This document shows, piece by piece, positions 42,734 to 50,653 of a stretch of 64,000 bases of DNA (within the stretch, counting starts at the first letter, position 1; the number at the start of each line of letters is the position of its first letter). Below the pieces are notes generated by a model. It was given only the letters and a program-made list of their open reading frames with translations. It was not told the origin of the DNA and made no database searches. The stretch is from Nisaea sp. (GTDB taxonomy: Bacteria > Pseudomonadota > Alphaproteobacteria > Thalassobaculales > Thalassobaculaceae): NCBI RefSeq assembly GCF_034670185.1, contig NZ_JAXMNY010000001.1, forward strand, positions 744,001 to 808,000, given 5' to 3'. A program made the position numbers and the translations under genes.

Positions 42734-43501
42734 ATGCGCGTCGATCTCAATTCCGATCTCGGGGAAAGCTGGGGTGCCTACGAGCTGGGTGCCGATGCGG
42801 ACATGCTGTCGATCGTCTCCAGCGCGAACGTCGCCTGCGGTTTTCATGCGGGCGATCCGAATGTGATGCGGGACACCGTGATCCGGGCGCGGGACGGTGG
42901 TGTCGGCATCGGCGCGCATCCGGGCTATCTCGATCTCTGGGGCTTCGGGCGCCGCAAGATCGCCGGTGACAGCCTGGCCGATCTTGAGAAGCAGACCGCC
43001 TACCAGATCGGTGCCCTGATGGGGCTTGCCGCTCTGGAAGGGGTGAAGGTGACCCATGTGAAGACCCATGGCGCTCTGGGTAATCTGGTGGCCGAGGACG
43101 ACGGTGTGGCCGGAGCCGTCGCCAAGGCCGTGAAGTCGGTCGATCCCGAGCTGATCCTCGTCGTCATGCCGGGCATGGCGACGGAACGCGCCGCAGAGGC
43201 CGCGGGCCTGCCCATGGCACGTGAGATCTTCGCTGACCGGGCCTATCAGGATAACGGCAATCTGGTGCCGCGCAGCGAGCCCGGCGCCGTGATCCATGAC
43301 GCCGAAGCGGCCGCCGCATCCGTCCTGGCCATGCTGGAGGAAGGCGCTGTCATCACCAAAAGCGGCAAGCGCATCAAGGGCCGGATCGACACGATCTGCG
43401 TGCATGGCGACAATCCGGCGGGCGTGCAGATGGCACGGGCACTCCGGGCATCGCTGGAGGCGGCGGGGATAGAGATCGCGCCGTTCCACCACTTCCTCTG
43501 A
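42734..43501 (+). CDS. pxpA: 5-oxoprolinase subunit A (LamB/YcsF family)
   Basis: A 255-residue PxpA protein. It starts MRVDLNSDLGESWGAYELGA, followed by SSANVACGFHAGDPNVM and GAHPGYLDLWGFGRR, and has KTHGALGN and TICVHGDNP, the conserved metal and catalytic segments. In bacteria PxpA works with PxpB and PxpC to open 5-oxoproline with ATP. Those partners are not encoded nearby, so it may work with proteins encoded elsewhere or in another pathway. GGAG is 9 bases upstream of the ATG. Confidence 0.95.
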   Translation: MRVDLNSDLGESWGAYELGADADMLSIVSSANVACGFHAGDPNVMRDTVIRARDGGVGIGAHPGYLDLWGFGRRKIAGDSLADLEKQTAYQIGALMGLAALEGVKVTHVKTHGALGNLVAEDDGVAGAVAKAVKSVDPELILVVMPGMATERAAEAAGLPMAREIFADRAYQDNGNLVPRSEPGAVIHDAEAAAASVLAMLEEGAVITKSGKRIKGRIDTICVHGDNPAGVQMARALRASLEAAGIEIAPFHHFL

Positions 43502-43612
43502 CACCGCGACCCGCGCCGCTGCAGGAACAGTTCATTCGCAATCCGGCCCCTTGGGCGCCGCCCGTCGATCCTGCATAGTCACAGTCAACCAATAAGGAAC
43601 GGGGAGGCTGGA

Positions 43613-44491
43613 ATGGGCTATGTGAAGACGGATGACGGTGTGTCGCTCTATTGCGAGACGACCGGTGAGGGGACGCCTGTCGTCTTCGTGCATGAATTCG
43701 CCGGAGACCATCGCAGCTGGGAGCCGCAGGTCCGGGCGCTGTCCCGCTACTACACCTGCATCACCTACGGCGCCCGCGGCTATCCGCCGTCGGACGTGCC
43801 GGAAGACCCGGCGCACTATTCGCAAGCCCGGGCGCGGGACGATATCAGGGCGGTGCTGGATGCCATGGATATCGAGGCGGCGCATATCGTCGGCCTCTCC
43901 ATGGGCGGTTTCGCCACGCTGCATTTCGGCCTCGCCTATCCGGAGCGGGCCCTGTCGCTCGTCGTCGCGGGCTGCGGCTACGGTGCGGACCCGGACCGGC
44001 GGGACGATTTCAAGAAACAGTCGAACCTGCTCGCGGACAAGATCGAGGGCGAGGGCATGGACAAGGTGGCGCCCGTCTACGCGCTGGAGCCGGCCCGGGT
44101 GCAGCTCCAGAACAAGGACCCGCGCGGCTGGGCGGAATTCGCGGCCCAGCTTGGCGAGCATTCCACCAAAGGCTCCGCCAACACCCTGCGCGGCGTGCAG
44201 GCCAACCGGCCGTCGCTCTGGGAGCTGCGGGAGCAGATGGCGGCGCTGACCGTGCCGACCCTGATTGTGAACGGGGACGAGGACGAAAGTTGCCTTGAGC
44301 CGGGCCTGCTGATGAAGCGCACCATCCCGTCCGCCGGGCACGCCATGTTCCCGAATACGGGCCACACCCTCAATATCGAGGAGCCGGCCCTGTTCAACCG
44401 CACCATTCTCGACTTCTTCCACGAGGTTGAGGCCGGCCGCTGGGGCCTGCGCGACCCGCGCTCGCTGAAGGGCGGCACGCTTGGTCGCTGA
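43613..44491 (+). CDS. Alpha/beta hydrolase
   Basis: A 292-residue alpha/beta-hydrolase-fold enzyme. The oxyanion region is VFVHEFAGDHRSW, the nucleophile elbow is VGLSMGGFAT (Ser about residue 99), the acid is likely Asp in VNGDEDESC, and the catalytic His is in FPNTGHTLNIEEP (about 252). The substrate is unknown. GGGGAGG lies 5 bases before the ATG. It is followed by the aminothiazoline-carboxylate hydrolase-like gene at 49 bases. Confidence 0.92.
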   Translation: MGYVKTDDGVSLYCETTGEGTPVVFVHEFAGDHRSWEPQVRALSRYYTCITYGARGYPPSDVPEDPAHYSQARARDDIRAVLDAMDIEAAHIVGLSMGGFATLHFGLAYPERALSLVVAGCGYGADPDRRDDFKKQSNLLADKIEGEGMDKVAPVYALEPARVQLQNKDPRGWAEFAAQLGEHSTKGSANTLRGVQANRPSLWELREQMAALTVPTLIVNGDEDESCLEPGLLMKRTIPSAGHAMFPNTGHTLNIEEPALFNRTILDFFHEVEAGRWGLRDPRSLKGGTLGR

Positions 44492-44540
44492 AGAATTGGG
44501 CCGCTAGAGAGCCGGGCCGCTAACACACCGGAGACACGTC

Positions 44541-45008
44541 ATGACCGACCTTCCCATCATCGAGCTTCGCCGCATCGAGGCGAATGTGATCAAGCCGCTC
44601 TACGAGGAGATGGTGGCGGAGGTCGGCGCGGCGGCGGCGCAGAAGATTATCGGCAACGCCATCCGCAAGGCCGCCATCGCCCAGGCCCGCACCTTCGCCG
44701 AACGCGACGGCCCGGACCGGGACATGCGCAGCTTCCAGGAGCTCTACAGCCTCTGGACCCATGGCGGGGCGCTGGAGACGGAGGAGCTGGAGCGGACGGA
44801 AGACACCTTCCACTTCAACGTCACCCGCTGCCGCTATGCCGAGATGTACAAGGAAATGGGCCTAGGAGAGATCGGCCACCTGCTGTCCTGCAACCGGGAC
44901 GGCAGCTTCTGCGAGGGGTATTCGGACAAGATCACGATGGAACGCGGCCAGACCATCATGAGCGGGGCGAGCCATTGTGATTTTCGGTATCGGTATGAAA
45001 AGAAATAA
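44541..45008 (+). CDS. L-2-amino-thiazoline-4-carboxylate hydrolase-like protein
   Basis: A 155-residue protein of the family (PF14196) that includes L-ATC hydrolase, which opens L-2-aminothiazoline-4-carboxylate to S-carbamoylcysteine in Pseudomonas. The characteristic end HCDFRYRYEKK and the segment FHFNVTRCRYAEMYKEMGL with LLSCNRDGSF are visible. Many members have no tested activity, so the reaction is a family-level guess. GGAGA precedes the ATG by 7 bases. It probably shares a transcript with the alpha/beta hydrolase. Confidence 0.85.
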   Translation: MTDLPIIELRRIEANVIKPLYEEMVAEVGAAAAQKIIGNAIRKAAIAQARTFAERDGPDRDMRSFQELYSLWTHGGALETEELERTEDTFHFNVTRCRYAEMYKEMGLGEIGHLLSCNRDGSFCEGYSDKITMERGQTIMSGASHCDFRYRYEKK

Positions 45009-45127
45009 TCAACTAATGGAGAGACAAATAATACCGTGGATTGAGTTTTCGAAGGGTAAAGGTCTGGCAATCCCGGGAGTGACGCTGCACCATGAACCCA
45101 GGGGCGGGTCACTGAACCGGATCGAAC

Positions 45128-45619
45128 ATGCATGAACACCCGAGTCTCTCGTGCGCCAGGGATATCAGGGAACAGGCGCAGACGGCCGCGGTGCGTGAAC
45201 TCCTCTCCCACTGGATCGCCATCCATCCGGGCGACCGTATCCCGTCGCGGGCGGATTTCGATCCACTGGCCGTCCCGAGAATTCTGCCGAACCTTGTGCT
45301 GACCGACGTGGAGCGGAACCCGTACCGCTTCAGAGTGCGTGTCATGGGGACCACAGTCGTCGAGGCGATGGGCGCGGATTTTACGGGTCAGTATCTCGAC
45401 ACGGTCTGGCCGAATGCCGACGAGCAACTCCTCGTGCGACATCGGGTTGAGGTTGTGGAGTCGGGCTTGCCGAATTACAGGTATGGCGTGTCGCCGACCA
45501 AGTTCAGGCTGGATTTCGCAGCCCTCGAACGGGTGTTCCTGCCGTTCGCATCGAATGGCGAGGATGTTGATGTGATCCTGAGCGCCATCGTCTACATGCA
45601 GCCAGGCCTGGAGAGATGA
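45128..45619 (+). CDS. PAS_5 domain protein
   Basis: A 163-residue protein consisting of one PAS_5-type domain, common in Rhodospirillales. Features are HWIAIHPGDRIPSRADFDPL, the segment LPNLVLTDVERNPYRFRVRVMGT and DFTGQYLDTVWP. It has no output domain, signal peptide or membrane segment, so it is probably a small sensor or protein-interaction module. The start has only a poor ribosome binding site; a second ATG four bases downstream is out of frame. Confidence 0.85.
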   Translation: MHEHPSLSCARDIREQAQTAAVRELLSHWIAIHPGDRIPSRADFDPLAVPRILPNLVLTDVERNPYRFRVRVMGTTVVEAMGADFTGQYLDTVWPNADEQLLVRHRVEVVESGLPNYRYGVSPTKFRLDFAALERVFLPFASNGEDVDVILSAIVYMQPGLER

Positions 45620-45637
45620 AGGGCGGGTCGGTCAGAG

Positions 45638-45661
45638 AGCGCGCGAATTGAATTGTGTCCC
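45638..45661. repeat. Single copy of the GTGTCCC/TTAATTC-type repeat
   Basis: GCGCGAATTGAATTGTGTCCCC is a diverged solitary relative of the units arrayed at 46426-46520 and 47486-47575. Confidence 0.5.
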
Positions 45662-45690
45662 CGTAAGAGCCCATTTTCCGGAACTCAAAA

Positions 45691-46368
45691 ATGTCCAATC
45701 CAGTCCGCATTTCCCTGATCCACGCAACGCCCCTCGCCATAGCCCCGATAGAGGCGGCGTTCCGGGAAATCTGGCCGGAGGCCGGGATCCGCTCGTTGCT
45801 GGACGAGGCTCTCTCGGTCGACCGCGCGAAGGAGACCGACTTGACGCCTGATCTGGCGGCGCGGACCGTGGCGCTCGCGCGCTATGCTGAGGGAACGGGG
45901 CCGGCGGGCATCCTCTACACCTGTTCGGCCTTTGGCGAAGCGATAGAGGAGGCCGCGCGCACATCGCCGCTGCCGGTCCTGAAGCCGAACGAAGCCATGT
46001 TCGAGGAGGCCTTCGGCCACGGAACGCGTGTTGCGATGATCTACACCTTCCCGGCGGCGGTCGAGGGCATGGCGGAGGAATTCCGCGTCGAGGCCGCGCG
46101 GCGCAATTCCGGAGCACGCCTGACGACGGTCTTCGCGGAGGGCGCGCGGGAGGCGCTGGCTGGCGGCGACGCCGAAACCCACAACCGCCTCATCGCCGAG
46201 GCGGTCGCCCGCACAACGGACGCGGATGTCTTCCTGCTGGCCCATTTCTCCATGGCGCCAGCCGCCCCGGACTGCCGCGTCGTGACCGACCGGCCGGTGC
46301 TGACCGCTCCCGAAGCGGCGGTGCGGATGATGAAGGCGTTGGTTGAGGCGCGGCTGCGGTCAGTCTGA
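45691..46368 (+). CDS. Asp/Glu/hydantoin racemase superfamily protein
   Basis: A 225-residue protein of the Asp/Glu racemase superfamily. The first catalytic Cys is in GILYTCSAFGEAIE (about residue 73). The second Cys position, expected in the LLAHFSMAPAA region (about 190), is not a Cys, so the protein may not be a two-base racemase and may resemble the decarboxylase or isomerase branches. GGAAC lies 7 bases before the ATG. It stands next to the aminothiazoline-carboxylate hydrolase-like and PAS genes. Confidence 0.87.
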   Translation: MSNPVRISLIHATPLAIAPIEAAFREIWPEAGIRSLLDEALSVDRAKETDLTPDLAARTVALARYAEGTGPAGILYTCSAFGEAIEEAARTSPLPVLKPNEAMFEEAFGHGTRVAMIYTFPAAVEGMAEEFRVEAARRNSGARLTTVFAEGAREALAGGDAETHNRLIAEAVARTTDADVFLLAHFSMAPAAPDCRVVTDRPVLTAPEAAVRMMKALVEARLRSV

Positions 46369-46425
46369 CTGGCTTTTTCGTCGAATGAGCTGGGTGAGGG
46401 AAGTAAGACTTGGGCTTTTGGGGCC

Positions 46426-46520
46426 GTGAATTAAGTCGTGTGTCCCCTTAATTCCCCCGTGAATTAAGTCGTGTGTCCCCTTAATTCCCCTTAATTCTGA
46501 ATTCGTGTCACTTTAATTCG
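46426..46520 (+). repeat. Tandem array of palindromic GTGTCCC repeat, forward orientation
   Basis: A 33-base unit is repeated without change at 46426 and 46459, followed by a diverged partial unit. Each full unit has perfect 8-base arms, GAATTAAG and CTTAATTC, around a loop that contains GTGTCCC. The same unit occurs in reverse orientation at 47486-47575. Confidence 0.85.
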
Positions 46521-46597
46521 AGGTCCATCTCCCGGTAAACTTCGGCAAAGCGACTGCGACTTCAACTACCACTGCGAAGCAAAAAGGGACTCCGAGT

Positions 46598-46626
46598 GTT
46601 CTGCCACCTCCCTCAGGTGGCAGAAC
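46598..46626 (-). terminator. Perfect hairpin after the exported Cys-rich gene
   Basis: GTTCTGCCACCT pairs with AGGTGGCAGAAC (12 bases, loop CCCTC), 22 bases past the stop of the minus-strand gene. A CTTTTT run follows only about 12 bases later, so termination is probable but not textbook. Confidence 0.55.
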
Positions 46627-46648
46627 CCCGCGACATGTACTTTTAGTC

Positions 46649-47170
46649 TTAGCGTTGTGGGTAAGCGTTAAACACTCGAATGGTCCGCACGCCATCCTGC
46701 GTCCGGTCGCTGTATAGAAACGAGGCCCTATTTGTGGTTATACATTGACCATTCGGGGCTCCGGCCGGACGGGTGTAGCCGACATCGGCCGCCAAAGTGG
46801 CGTACATACGGTGAGAATCCGGGCTGTTCCCGTCAACAATGTTGCACGAGTGGCGTTGAGCAAGCGCCACGCAAAGTGCCTGGAGCGAGGCTCTCACTGT
46901 GGCAGTATTTCCGCCGTCGGCACATGTGTCGGTGTTTAGCTGGCTTTGCCCGCCTTCCGCGCTGCACGTGGCCTGCCTGTCGTCCGTTCCGATACAATGT
47001 GCTGCTGCATGACCCATTGCATCGTCAGGGTAGTAGACGTCATTTGTGCAAAGGTCATTGACGGGAAGGTTGCAGGCGGCATTGGCGGAAGTGCCCGGAA
47101 TTGCTGCAAGTCCGGTGAGCAGCGCGACCACGAGGAGGGGGCTGGTCGGCCCGGCAAATTTTTGAATCAT
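46649..47170 (-). CDS. Exported eight-cysteine protein of unknown function
   Basis: A 173-residue protein with a clear signal peptide (about 1-32, LLVVALLTGLAAIPGTSANA). The mature part has eight cysteines, in AACNLP, DLCTND, AHCIG, ATCSAE, DTCADG, ALCVAL, HSCNIV and GQCITT, enough for four disulfides. It is rich in Asn, Thr, Gly and Ala and ends IRVFNAYPQR. I do not recognise the family; the pattern fits a small secreted or surface protein. It lies between two inverted repeat arrays and has a less GC-rich surrounding than the window average, suggesting acquisition. Confidence 0.72.
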   Translation of the reverse strand: MIQKFAGPTSPLLVVALLTGLAAIPGTSANAACNLPVNDLCTNDVYYPDDAMGHAAAHCIGTDDRQATCSAEGGQSQLNTDTCADGGNTATVRASLQALCVALAQRHSCNIVDGNSPDSHRMYATLAADVGYTRPAGAPNGQCITTNRASFLYSDRTQDGVRTIRVFNAYPQR

Positions 47171-47485
47171 TTTCTCTATCCACGAATAAGTTTATTAAAA
47201 AGCACCTATAAGTAGCGTGAATAAAAAAATACTCAATGTCAACCGGCGAACGCGCATCGGCGTCAGACTCCTTCGGCCAGAGATTCAGTTGTCTCACCTG
47301 GAAGACGCGGTTGGAGGAAAGAACGCCCGGACGTTTGAAAAGCGCGTCATACATAATTGCGAAGAACTTGTCGGTTTCATCGCCGGAATAGTGGCGTGCG
47401 GATAAACCGATATATCGCCGCCGGCGATTTAGATACGCTATTCCTGACTGGCCCGCGGCGCCGGCACCGCTTGTAGAGCGCGCGC
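47171..47485. other. Gap of about 315 bases upstream of the exported protein
   Basis: The first part is AT-rich and should hold the promoter of the exported Cys-rich gene. A short open frame starts at a GTG at 47217 on the plus strand (62 codons) but has no recognisable features and no good ribosome binding site, so it is not called. Confidence 0.4.
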
Positions 47486-47575
47486 GAATTAAAGGGACGC
47501 GAATTAAAGGGACACGCTACTTCGAATTAAAGGGACACGCTCGAATTAAAGGGACACGCTACTTAATTGTCCCCA
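47486..47575 (-). repeat. Array of the palindromic GTGTCCC repeat, reverse orientation
   Basis: GAATTAAAGGGAC occurs four times, at 47486, 47501, 47524 and 47543. Read on the minus strand the last unit is ATTAAGTAGCGTGTCCCTTT, then AATTC, matching the 46426 array unit in opposite orientation. The array abuts the amidohydrolase remnant. Confidence 0.85.
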
Positions 47576-47576
47576 T

Positions 47577-47675
47577 TCACCCAACCTGCTCCATCGAGAT
47601 CTCCCGCTCGAACAGTCGTTCCGCATTCCCTTACGCGATCTTCCGTGCCGCCTTCTCGGGCAGTTGAGCCAGCCC
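47577..47675 (-). pseudogene. 3' remnant of an amidohydrolase gene
   Basis: Read on the minus strand this segment encodes LAQLPEKAARKIA, an in-frame TAA, then GNAERLFEREISMEQVG and a stop. It matches the C-terminus LAKLPEDVARKIAYQNAERL and FGREISMEQIG of the intact amidohydrolase at 49011-49925 at both protein and DNA level. The homology starts without a 5' part and stops at the repeat array, so it is a dead fragment of a duplicated gene. Confidence 0.85.
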
Positions 47676-47709
47676 CAGTCGCCGTCAGCTCCGTCGCGGC
47701 TCAAGCGCT

Positions 47710-48933
47710 TCAGCTCTCCGCGTCGGCCGCGCCTTCCTGCTCCGCGATGACCAGGAACTCGCTATCGGCGAGTGGCCGGTGGCGGGAGGTGCCGGCGCGC
47801 TGGCTGCGGGTGAGAATGCGGCCAACCTGCTCGGGTGTTGCCTTCAGGCCGTATTCCGCCAGTTTCTGGAGGACGGCGCCGGAATCGCTCCACTTGCCGA
47901 TGACCAGCTCCGCGGTCCGCCCGACGACTTCCGGCTCGAACGGGAAGGCGAAGCGGCGTTCGTCCGCCGCGGTGAATTCGGTGATGGCGCGCCATTGCTC
48001 GTAGCGGAACGCGCCCTTGCCGACGATAGGCTTATAATAGTCGATCGGCAGGCCGCTGATGCTCTCGACGAGCTGGCACACCTCCGGCAGCCGGTCCAGC
48101 TGCAGGCCCGTCTCGGCGCCGTAGATCATTTTGAGCGCCGCCGCGACCGACTCCATGGCGGCGTTTCCGGCGCGATAGCCGATCCTGTTGATCGAGACCT
48201 GAAGCACATCGGCGCCGCCCTCGTAGCCGCCAAGCACGTTCGCGACGGCGAGGCCGAAATCGTTGTGGCAATGGACTTCGACTTTCAGGCCCGTCTGTTC
48301 CTTCAGATGGCTGACCAGGAAGCGGATTGCGGCGGGCCGGGCGATGCCCTGGCTGTCGACAACGGTCACGTAACTGGCGCCTTCCGCCTCCGCGGCCTTG
48401 GCGGCGCGGGTGATGTGGTCGAGGTCGGCGCGGGTGGTCTCCGGCATGAACAGGTTCACGACACAGCCCGCCGCGCGGGCCGCCCGAACCTCCTCGATCA
48501 TCTTCTCGAACTGCGCTTCGCGGTTGGTCTTGAAGACGTGGCGCTGCATCTCGTCGCCGATATGGTACCAGACCATGACATGCCGCACGCCGAGCTCGAG
48601 CGCCTTCTCGACCCGTCCCGGCTGCCAGGTGACCCAGAAATCCATGCCGAGATCCCGGCGCATGATCTCGCGAATGACTTCCTGCCAGCCCGGCACCGTC
48701 AGGAAAATCTCGGTGCGCTTGATGCCGAGGCGGGCCAGTGCCTCGGCGATCTTCACCTTGTCCGCCGTCGTGAAGGCGAGATCGGCAGATTCCTCGCCAT
48801 CGCGGAGTGTCAGGTCGTGCAGTTCGACCTTGCGGGGCGGTACGGCGATCGCCGGATCGAAATTATGCCGGCTGGTGGCCCAGCGGGGGCCGTTCCAGGG
48901 TTCACTCTCCGTGTTCTCACGCGTCTTCGACAT
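47710..48933 (-). CDS. DRE-TIM metallolyase family protein (isopropylmalate/homocitrate synthase-like)
   Basis: A 407-residue TIM-barrel enzyme of the DRE-TIM family. The catalytic and metal motif is LHDLTLRDGEES (about 38-49), the metal-binding HxH is KVEVHCHNDFGLAVAN (about 215-230), and NRIGYRAGNAAMESVAAAL is the usual following segment. The LeuA regulatory domain is missing; the C-terminal part is a short family-specific extension. It could be an acyl-CoA condensing synthase or an HMG-CoA lyase-like aldolase. GGGAGGG lies 7 bases before the ATG. It sits between an intact and a broken amidohydrolase gene. Confidence 0.87.
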   Translation of the reverse strand: MSKTRENTESEPWNGPRWATSRHNFDPAIAVPPRKVELHDLTLRDGEESADLAFTTADKVKIAEALARLGIKRTEIFLTVPGWQEVIREIMRRDLGMDFWVTWQPGRVEKALELGVRHVMVWYHIGDEMQRHVFKTNREAQFEKMIEEVRAARAAGCVVNLFMPETTRADLDHITRAAKAAEAEGASYVTVVDSQGIARPAAIRFLVSHLKEQTGLKVEVHCHNDFGLAVANVLGGYEGGADVLQVSINRIGYRAGNAAMESVAAALKMIYGAETGLQLDRLPEVCQLVESISGLPIDYYKPIVGKGAFRYEQWRAITEFTAADERRFAFPFEPEVVGRTAELVIGKWSDSGAVLQKLAEYGLKATPEQVGRILTRSQRAGTSRHRPLADSEFLVIAEQEGAADAES

Positions 48934-49010
48934 GGATTTCCCTCCCTTTTGCCCTCAGGTCTTCATGGCCTGTTTCGGCAGCGTCTGCGGCATATTTGGA
49001 ACGGTGACGG

Positions 49011-49925
49011 CTATCGCGTCCCGATTTGCTCCATCGAGATCTCCCGCCCGAACAGCCGCTCCGCATTCTGGTAGGCGATTTTCCGCGCCACGTCCTCGGG
49101 CAGTTTCGCGAGCCAGGCACGGTTCGAGTCCATGATGGCGGAATAGTTCTCCCATTGGCCGTTGACCCAGGTATCGCTGCCCACCATCAGCCGGTCCTGG
49201 AAGGCGAAGATGATCTTTTCCCATTCCGGGTCGAGCGTATCGCCATATCCGAGAATGGCGTGTTCCCTGAGTGATGTGTCGGCGATCAGGGTGGGGAAGT
49301 CGTGCATCAGGCTGTAGACCGTCTCCGCCGGCTCGCCGAGGCCGGCATGGGCCCAGATGATCTTGACCTCGGGGTCGAGGCTGTACAGCCAGCGCACGGG
49401 TTCCGCATCGGAATGCACATGCAGGTAGATATCCCGTTCCTTTGCCATGCCGATCACGGTGCGGAACATCGGCTCGTCGGAGGTGTCGAGCCTGTGGATG
49501 TGGAACTCGCCGATGCCCTCATGCGGATAGGTTTCCAGCCGCTTCAGCAGGTAATCCTCCATACCGGATGCCTTGGCCCAGTTCGAGGAATTGGCATTGG
49601 CGTGATAGGGGCGCAGTTCGGGAACAATCCGGTTTGGCGCGTATTCCCACAGCATGATGGTGCCCTCGTCGGGCGTTGAGGAGACGAGGGCCATGGCAAC
49701 GCCGTTCTTGTCCATCAGCTCGACGATGCTCTCGACGGGAAATTGCTCCCATGCGGGTTCTTTGTAATGCACATGGGCATCGAAGAGTGGCAGCTCGTTA
49801 ACGGCGTCTCCGATGGGAGTGGTGTCATGCGCCTTTGCGGGTGATTGCCCGAGCAGGGAGGTCAGTCCGATGGTCAGCCCTGCGGTCAACCCGATTGCCA
49901 GTCTCATGGATGAAATGGAACGCAA
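49011..49925 (-). CDS. Exported amidohydrolase family protein
   Basis: A 304-residue amidohydrolase-2-like protein. A signal peptide (about 1-32, LAIGLTAGLTIGLTSLLGQS, then AKA) is followed by LFDAHVHYKEPAWEQFP with the HxH metal motif; IYLHVHSDAE and IIWAHAGLGEPAE carry further His residues, and LMVGSDTWVNG the late Asp. The TTG at 49925 has GAGGAG 6 bases upstream; an ATG at 49907 is an alternative but poorly spaced. Export to the periplasm is unusual for this family. It is 77 bases upstream of the DRE-TIM gene and probably co-transcribed. Confidence 0.85.
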   Translation of the reverse strand: MRSISSMRLAIGLTAGLTIGLTSLLGQSPAKAHDTTPIGDAVNELPLFDAHVHYKEPAWEQFPVESIVELMDKNGVAMALVSSTPDEGTIMLWEYAPNRIVPELRPYHANANSSNWAKASGMEDYLLKRLETYPHEGIGEFHIHRLDTSDEPMFRTVIGMAKERDIYLHVHSDAEPVRWLYSLDPEVKIIWAHAGLGEPAETVYSLMHDFPTLIADTSLREHAILGYGDTLDPEWEKIIFAFQDRLMVGSDTWVNGQWENYSAIMDSNRAWLAKLPEDVARKIAYQNAERLFGREISMEQIGTR

Positions 49926-50018
49926 GGCAGTCTCCTCTACGGCGATCACTTTGGCGCGGTCTGGCCAATAGAATATACGCTGCGGCCTGTTGGTCCAGCT
50001 GTTCGCACTTCCGGGGGA

Positions 50019-50077
50019 GTTGAGGGGACACGAAATATGCTTCCTGCACGGGCGCATTCTGTTTCGTGCCCCTGAAC
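50019..50077. repeat. Inverted-repeat element related to the GTGTCCC arrays
   Basis: GTTGAGGGGACACGAAA and TTTCGTGCCCCTGAAC are near-perfect inverted copies separated by about 26 bases. The arm sequence resembles the GTGTCCCCTTAA core of the arrays at 46-47.6 kb. Confidence 0.6.
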
Positions 50078-50089
50078 GGCTATTCCGTC

Positions 50090-50383
50090 CTATTCGGACG
50101 CGACCATTCCACGCGCGATGATGAGCAGATCATCCGCGTACTGATATGCGCCGTCCTTGCAGCGTTGAGCGGCAAGCTCAAGCAAGTCGTCAAAGGCCGC
50201 CGCGGATTTGGGGCCAAGATCCGGGTTTCCCGCGCGGGCCTCCTGCGTATCCGTAATCGCGGCCTCGCAGGCTTTCAGGGTGGTGATTGTCGTCGAGTTT
50301 TTCCCGGCGGAATATGCGGATCCGCCTTGCGTGACGACGATAGCAGCGGCAACCATGAGCAATCTTGTTAAAGACACCATCAT
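50090..50383 (-). CDS. Small exported hypothetical protein
   Basis: A 97-residue protein with a signal peptide (LTRLLMVAAAIVVTQGGSAYSA, about 4-25, written here in part as LLMVAAAIVV) and a helical mature part with two cysteines, in LKACEAA and AQRCKDG. It resembles short periplasmic helical proteins but no family was recognised. Two adjacent ATGs (50383, 50380) are equally possible; AGGGA is just upstream. Confidence 0.65.
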   Translation of the reverse strand: MMVSLTRLLMVAAAIVVTQGGSAYSAGKNSTTITTLKACEAAITDTQEARAGNPDLGPKSAAAFDDLLELAAQRCKDGAYQYADDLLIIARGMVASE

Positions 50384-50553
50384 ACTTCCCTCTCTGCGTC
50401 CGTGACATTCACTGAGCACGTGACGTGCTCATGAGATAATCACTAGCAAGCGGAAGATAAGGGGCGATTCCGCCCGGAAGTAAAAGAATCCGGAACGTGT
50501 TTTCTGCGCTTGCGTTTTATGTTCCGCGACGGCTGACAGGCCTTGGCCTGAAG

Positions 50554-50640
50554 CGTCATTCCGGCAGGAGAGCGGGGGCACAGGTGATCGTGGCGCTGTG
50601 TTTTATGCTCCCTGGGTCCCGTATCAAGTGCGGGATGACG
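50554..50640. repeat. Dispersed palindromic intergenic repeat, about 87 bases
   Basis: It begins CGTCATTCC and ends GGGATGACG, near-perfect inverted ends, with CCCTGGGTCCCG inside the right half. The same ends and the same internal block occur in the element at 56141-56230. The element lies between two minus-strand genes. Confidence 0.75.
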
Positions 50641-50653
50641 GTCCGGTGTCTCG

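Noticed and set aside
47217..47405. 62-codon frame and an opposing 99-codon frame near the repeat arrays
   Set aside because: No known domain, no convincing ribosome binding site, and they overlap the promoter region of the exported Cys-rich gene.
46426..47575. CRISPR array
   Set aside because: The repeats are palindromic tandem units without regular unique spacers, and no cas gene is present.
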